Assembly (NCBI GenBank): GCA_013298025.1
Contig: JAAFJE010000010.1
Span: forward strand, 62,001 to 126,000
Direction of reading: 5' to 3'
DNA from: Cytophagales bacterium
GTDB taxonomy: Bacteria > Bacteroidota > Bacteroidia > Cytophagales > Spirosomataceae
DNA length: 64,000 nt
In this document: positions 63,606-64,000 of the stretch, piece by piece
How positions within the stretch are numbered: the first letter of the stretch is position 1
How the letters are laid out: the number at the start of each line of letters is the position of its first letter
The notes under the pieces: model-generated
Database searches by the model: none
Told to the model about the DNA's origin: nothing
The model's input: only the letters and a program-made list of their open reading frames with translations
Program-made: the position numbers and the translations under genes

Positions 63606-64000
63606 TTAATTATGGATATTAAGGCTGTCTAATTTGTTTTGATATACTTTTTGTTGTTTTTGTAAAGTATATATTTTATTTGTTTCATTGTCAATCAGAT
63701 CTTTACCAGCATTATTAATTTTGAAGATATTTAGGTTGTTATTAGCATTTTTAATTTCATTCTTAAAGCGTTGTATATCAGAGTTTAAAGAATTTTTCAG
63801 GGCTATTATTGCTGCTTGACTTTGTGTTTCTGCATTTCTTGTTTGTATTATTGCCCAACAGAAGAAACAAAATGCCACTATTGCCACTGCCACAGCAATA
63901 TAGCTACGATATTTGGCCTTTTCACTCAAGCCTCTTTCACGCTCGGCAATGGCAAGGGCTTGGGTTAATGCAGTATTTTTTTCATTTTCAATCGCTGCTT
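63606..64000 (-). CDS. Membrane-anchored coiled-coil tail of a larger protein (partial)
   Basis: Frame open to the window edge; the TTG at 63929 is probably not the start because the same frame continues upstream with the alpha-helical EKNTALTQALAIAERERG. The visible part is helix, one membrane segment (about YIAVAVAIVAFCFFCWAII), and a C-terminal coiled coil ending VYQNKLDSLNIHN. This pattern (acidic/basic heptads, a transmembrane helix, a coil) is common at the end of Bacteroidota caspase- or STAND-ATPase-type sensor proteins, but the family cannot be decided from this piece. Its end lies 6 bases before the LRR gene. Confidence 0.55.
   Translation of the reverse strand, partial: AAIENEKNTALTQALAIAERERGLSEKAKYRSYIAVAVAIVAFCFFCWAIIQTRNAETQSQAAIIALKNSLNSDIQRFKNEIKNANNNLNIFKINNAGKDLIDNETNKIYTLQKQQKVYQNKLDSLNIHN

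Overview
The window reads as a chromosomal segment of a low-GC Bacteroidota, probably a Cytophagales bacterium (Flectobacillus/Arcicella/Runella type; the rank below phylum is inference). The evidence is the repeated promoter signature TAnnTTTG, often with TTG about 20 bases upstream, a SusC/SusD pair, a hybrid two-component regulator with an AraC output domain, WbqC, the folP / DUF1599 / DoxX (BT_3928-type) neighbourhood, and many signal peptides ending in AQ or lipoprotein cysteines. I saw no rRNA, tRNA, CRISPR array, transposase or integrase.

Layout. 1-4.6 kb: end of a polyprenyl-phosphate glycosyltransferase, then pyrG and yidC. 4.8-10.6 kb: one 1931-residue protein on the minus strand joining a transglutaminase-like fold, DUF4011, an SF1 helicase split by a long insert, and a Vsr-like nuclease fold. 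It looks like a defence or nucleic-acid processing factor and is followed by about 0.7 kb of gene-free AT-rich DNA. 11.3-29 kb: housekeeping and envelope genes (purN, a META-like lipoprotein, an M20 amidohydrolase, a HupE-like protein, two transporters, folP, a PAS histidine kinase, DUF1599, DoxX, aroK, a VWA protein, fabG, clpC, WbqC). 29-31.4 kb: an LpxL-type acyltransferase, two small orphan genes separated by a 139-base attC-like imperfect palindrome, and rpsT. 31.8-37.6 kb: a secreted phospholipase-C-like protein, an RlmI-like methyltransferase, an orphan DUF3883 nuclease-like protein, the remnant of a DOPA-dioxygenase gene, prs and rplY.

37.8-49.2 kb is a sugar locus. On the minus strand a PfkB kinase, SusC, SusD, a FucP-type symporter and a D-psicose/D-tagatose-3-epimerase-like enzyme form one run with no glycoside hydrolase, which suggests uptake of a free ketose or small sugar. 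Facing them on the plus strand are a hybrid histidine kinase with almost no extracytoplasmic sensor and, 27 bases later, a second FucP homologue in which the conserved membrane Asp (NLND) is Tyr (GLNY). By analogy with UhpB/UhpC I propose that this MFS protein is a transporter-derived sugar sensor for the kinase. It is the best candidate here for an undescribed system.

49.8-61.1 kb is catabolic: a class III aminotransferase, a Gfo/Idh oxidoreductase, a sulfatase, two secreted nucleoside-hydrolase-like proteins, a zinc alcohol dehydrogenase and an MFS carrier. 61.3-64 kb holds a tandem duplication of a secreted WG/leucine-rich-repeat protein. One copy is intact with about nine repeats. The other has about two repeats and two single-base losses in poly-A runs, and the duplication includes the tail of the upstream gene.
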